From JACMLX01 sp031374935 (GTDB lineage: Bacteria; Gemmatimonadota; Gemmatimonadetes; Gemmatimonadales; Gemmatimonadaceae): 64,000 nt of DNA. The stretch is taken from assembly GCA_031374935.1 (NCBI GenBank), contig JANMHB010000077.1:44234-108233 (forward strand), given 5' to 3'. Below the pieces are notes generated by a model. The model did not search any database. It worked only from the letters and a program-made list of their open reading frames with translations, and was not told the origin of the DNA. How positions within the stretch are numbered: position 1 is the stretch's first letter; each line of letters starts with the position of its first letter. This document shows positions 63,940 through 64,000 of the stretch, piece by piece. The translations under genes were made by a program, and so were the position numbers.

Positions 63940-64000
63940 GAAAGCGTGTTAGGGTGGACCGACCCCCCCCCCCACAAATACCCCCCCGGCCCGCCAGAGC

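Noticed and set aside
1..64000. CRISPR arrays, IS elements, integrase or attachment sites
   Set aside because: No regularly spaced repeats, transposase-like proteins or terminal inverted repeats were seen; the tRNA-Val is not flanked by an integrase.

Overview
The window looks like a chromosome segment from a member of the phylum Gemmatimonadota (Gemmatimonas-like). This is inferred from uniformly high GC, the protein content, frequent GTG starts and very tight gene packing. I see no rRNA, insertion sequence, prophage or CRISPR array. One tRNA is present. From about 1 to 48,950 every gene is on the minus strand. From 49,109 to the end, short units run in both directions.

Region 1 (1-22,569, minus) is the division and cell-wall (dcw) cluster. 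In transcription order it runs rsmH, ftsL, ftsI (with a PASTA domain), murE, murF, mraY, murD, ftsW, murG, murC, ftsQ, ftsA, then a strong intrinsic terminator. After that come ftsZ with its own leader, an M23 peptidase, a membrane protein with a VWA-like motif, ftsY and recG (cut by the window edge). murB, ddl and mraZ are absent. Almost every junction overlaps by 1-4 bases (ATGA/GTGA/TGATG), which suggests translational coupling.

Region 2 (22,713-39,399, minus) is the most unusual part: a chemosensory-type operon without a receptor, CheR or CheB. It holds cheW, cheY, cheA and cheC, a giant TPR protein, two DUF4388-TPR proteins, a TPR-roadblock protein, a stand-alone roadblock/LC7 protein, a tandem DnaA/Hda-type AAA+ protein with no DNA-binding domain, cheD, another TPR protein, a membrane-bound gluzincin peptidase and a 56-residue membrane protein. 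A tRNA-Val and a secreted TPR protein separate it from dcw.

Region 3 (39,359-48,950, minus) is a housekeeping run: a DUF2723 membrane protein, a YggS-type PLP protein, divIVA, a purine nucleoside phosphorylase, an ileS of the eukaryote-like clade, a DksA/TraR-type zinc-finger protein, lspA and an RluD-type pseudouridine synthase. The last gene overlaps cheW, so the chemosensory operon may be transcribed partly from here.

Region 4 (49,109-63,824, both strands) is accessory metabolism: a Tat-exported PhoD phosphatase, an omega-amino-acid:pyruvate aminotransferase, a short TauE/SafE-like membrane protein, an MDR oxidoreductase, a DHFR/RibD-like reductase, a tricorn-type S41 protease, a TetA-like MFS transporter, an uncharacterised 138-residue protein, a PaaI thioesterase, a serine beta-lactamase-fold hydrolase, a 64-residue lysine-rich protein with a TTG start, a creatininase-fold protein, a VF530-type protein and a CHRD lipoprotein. 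The last 90 or so bases are rich in G and C homopolymers and may be an unreliable contig end.
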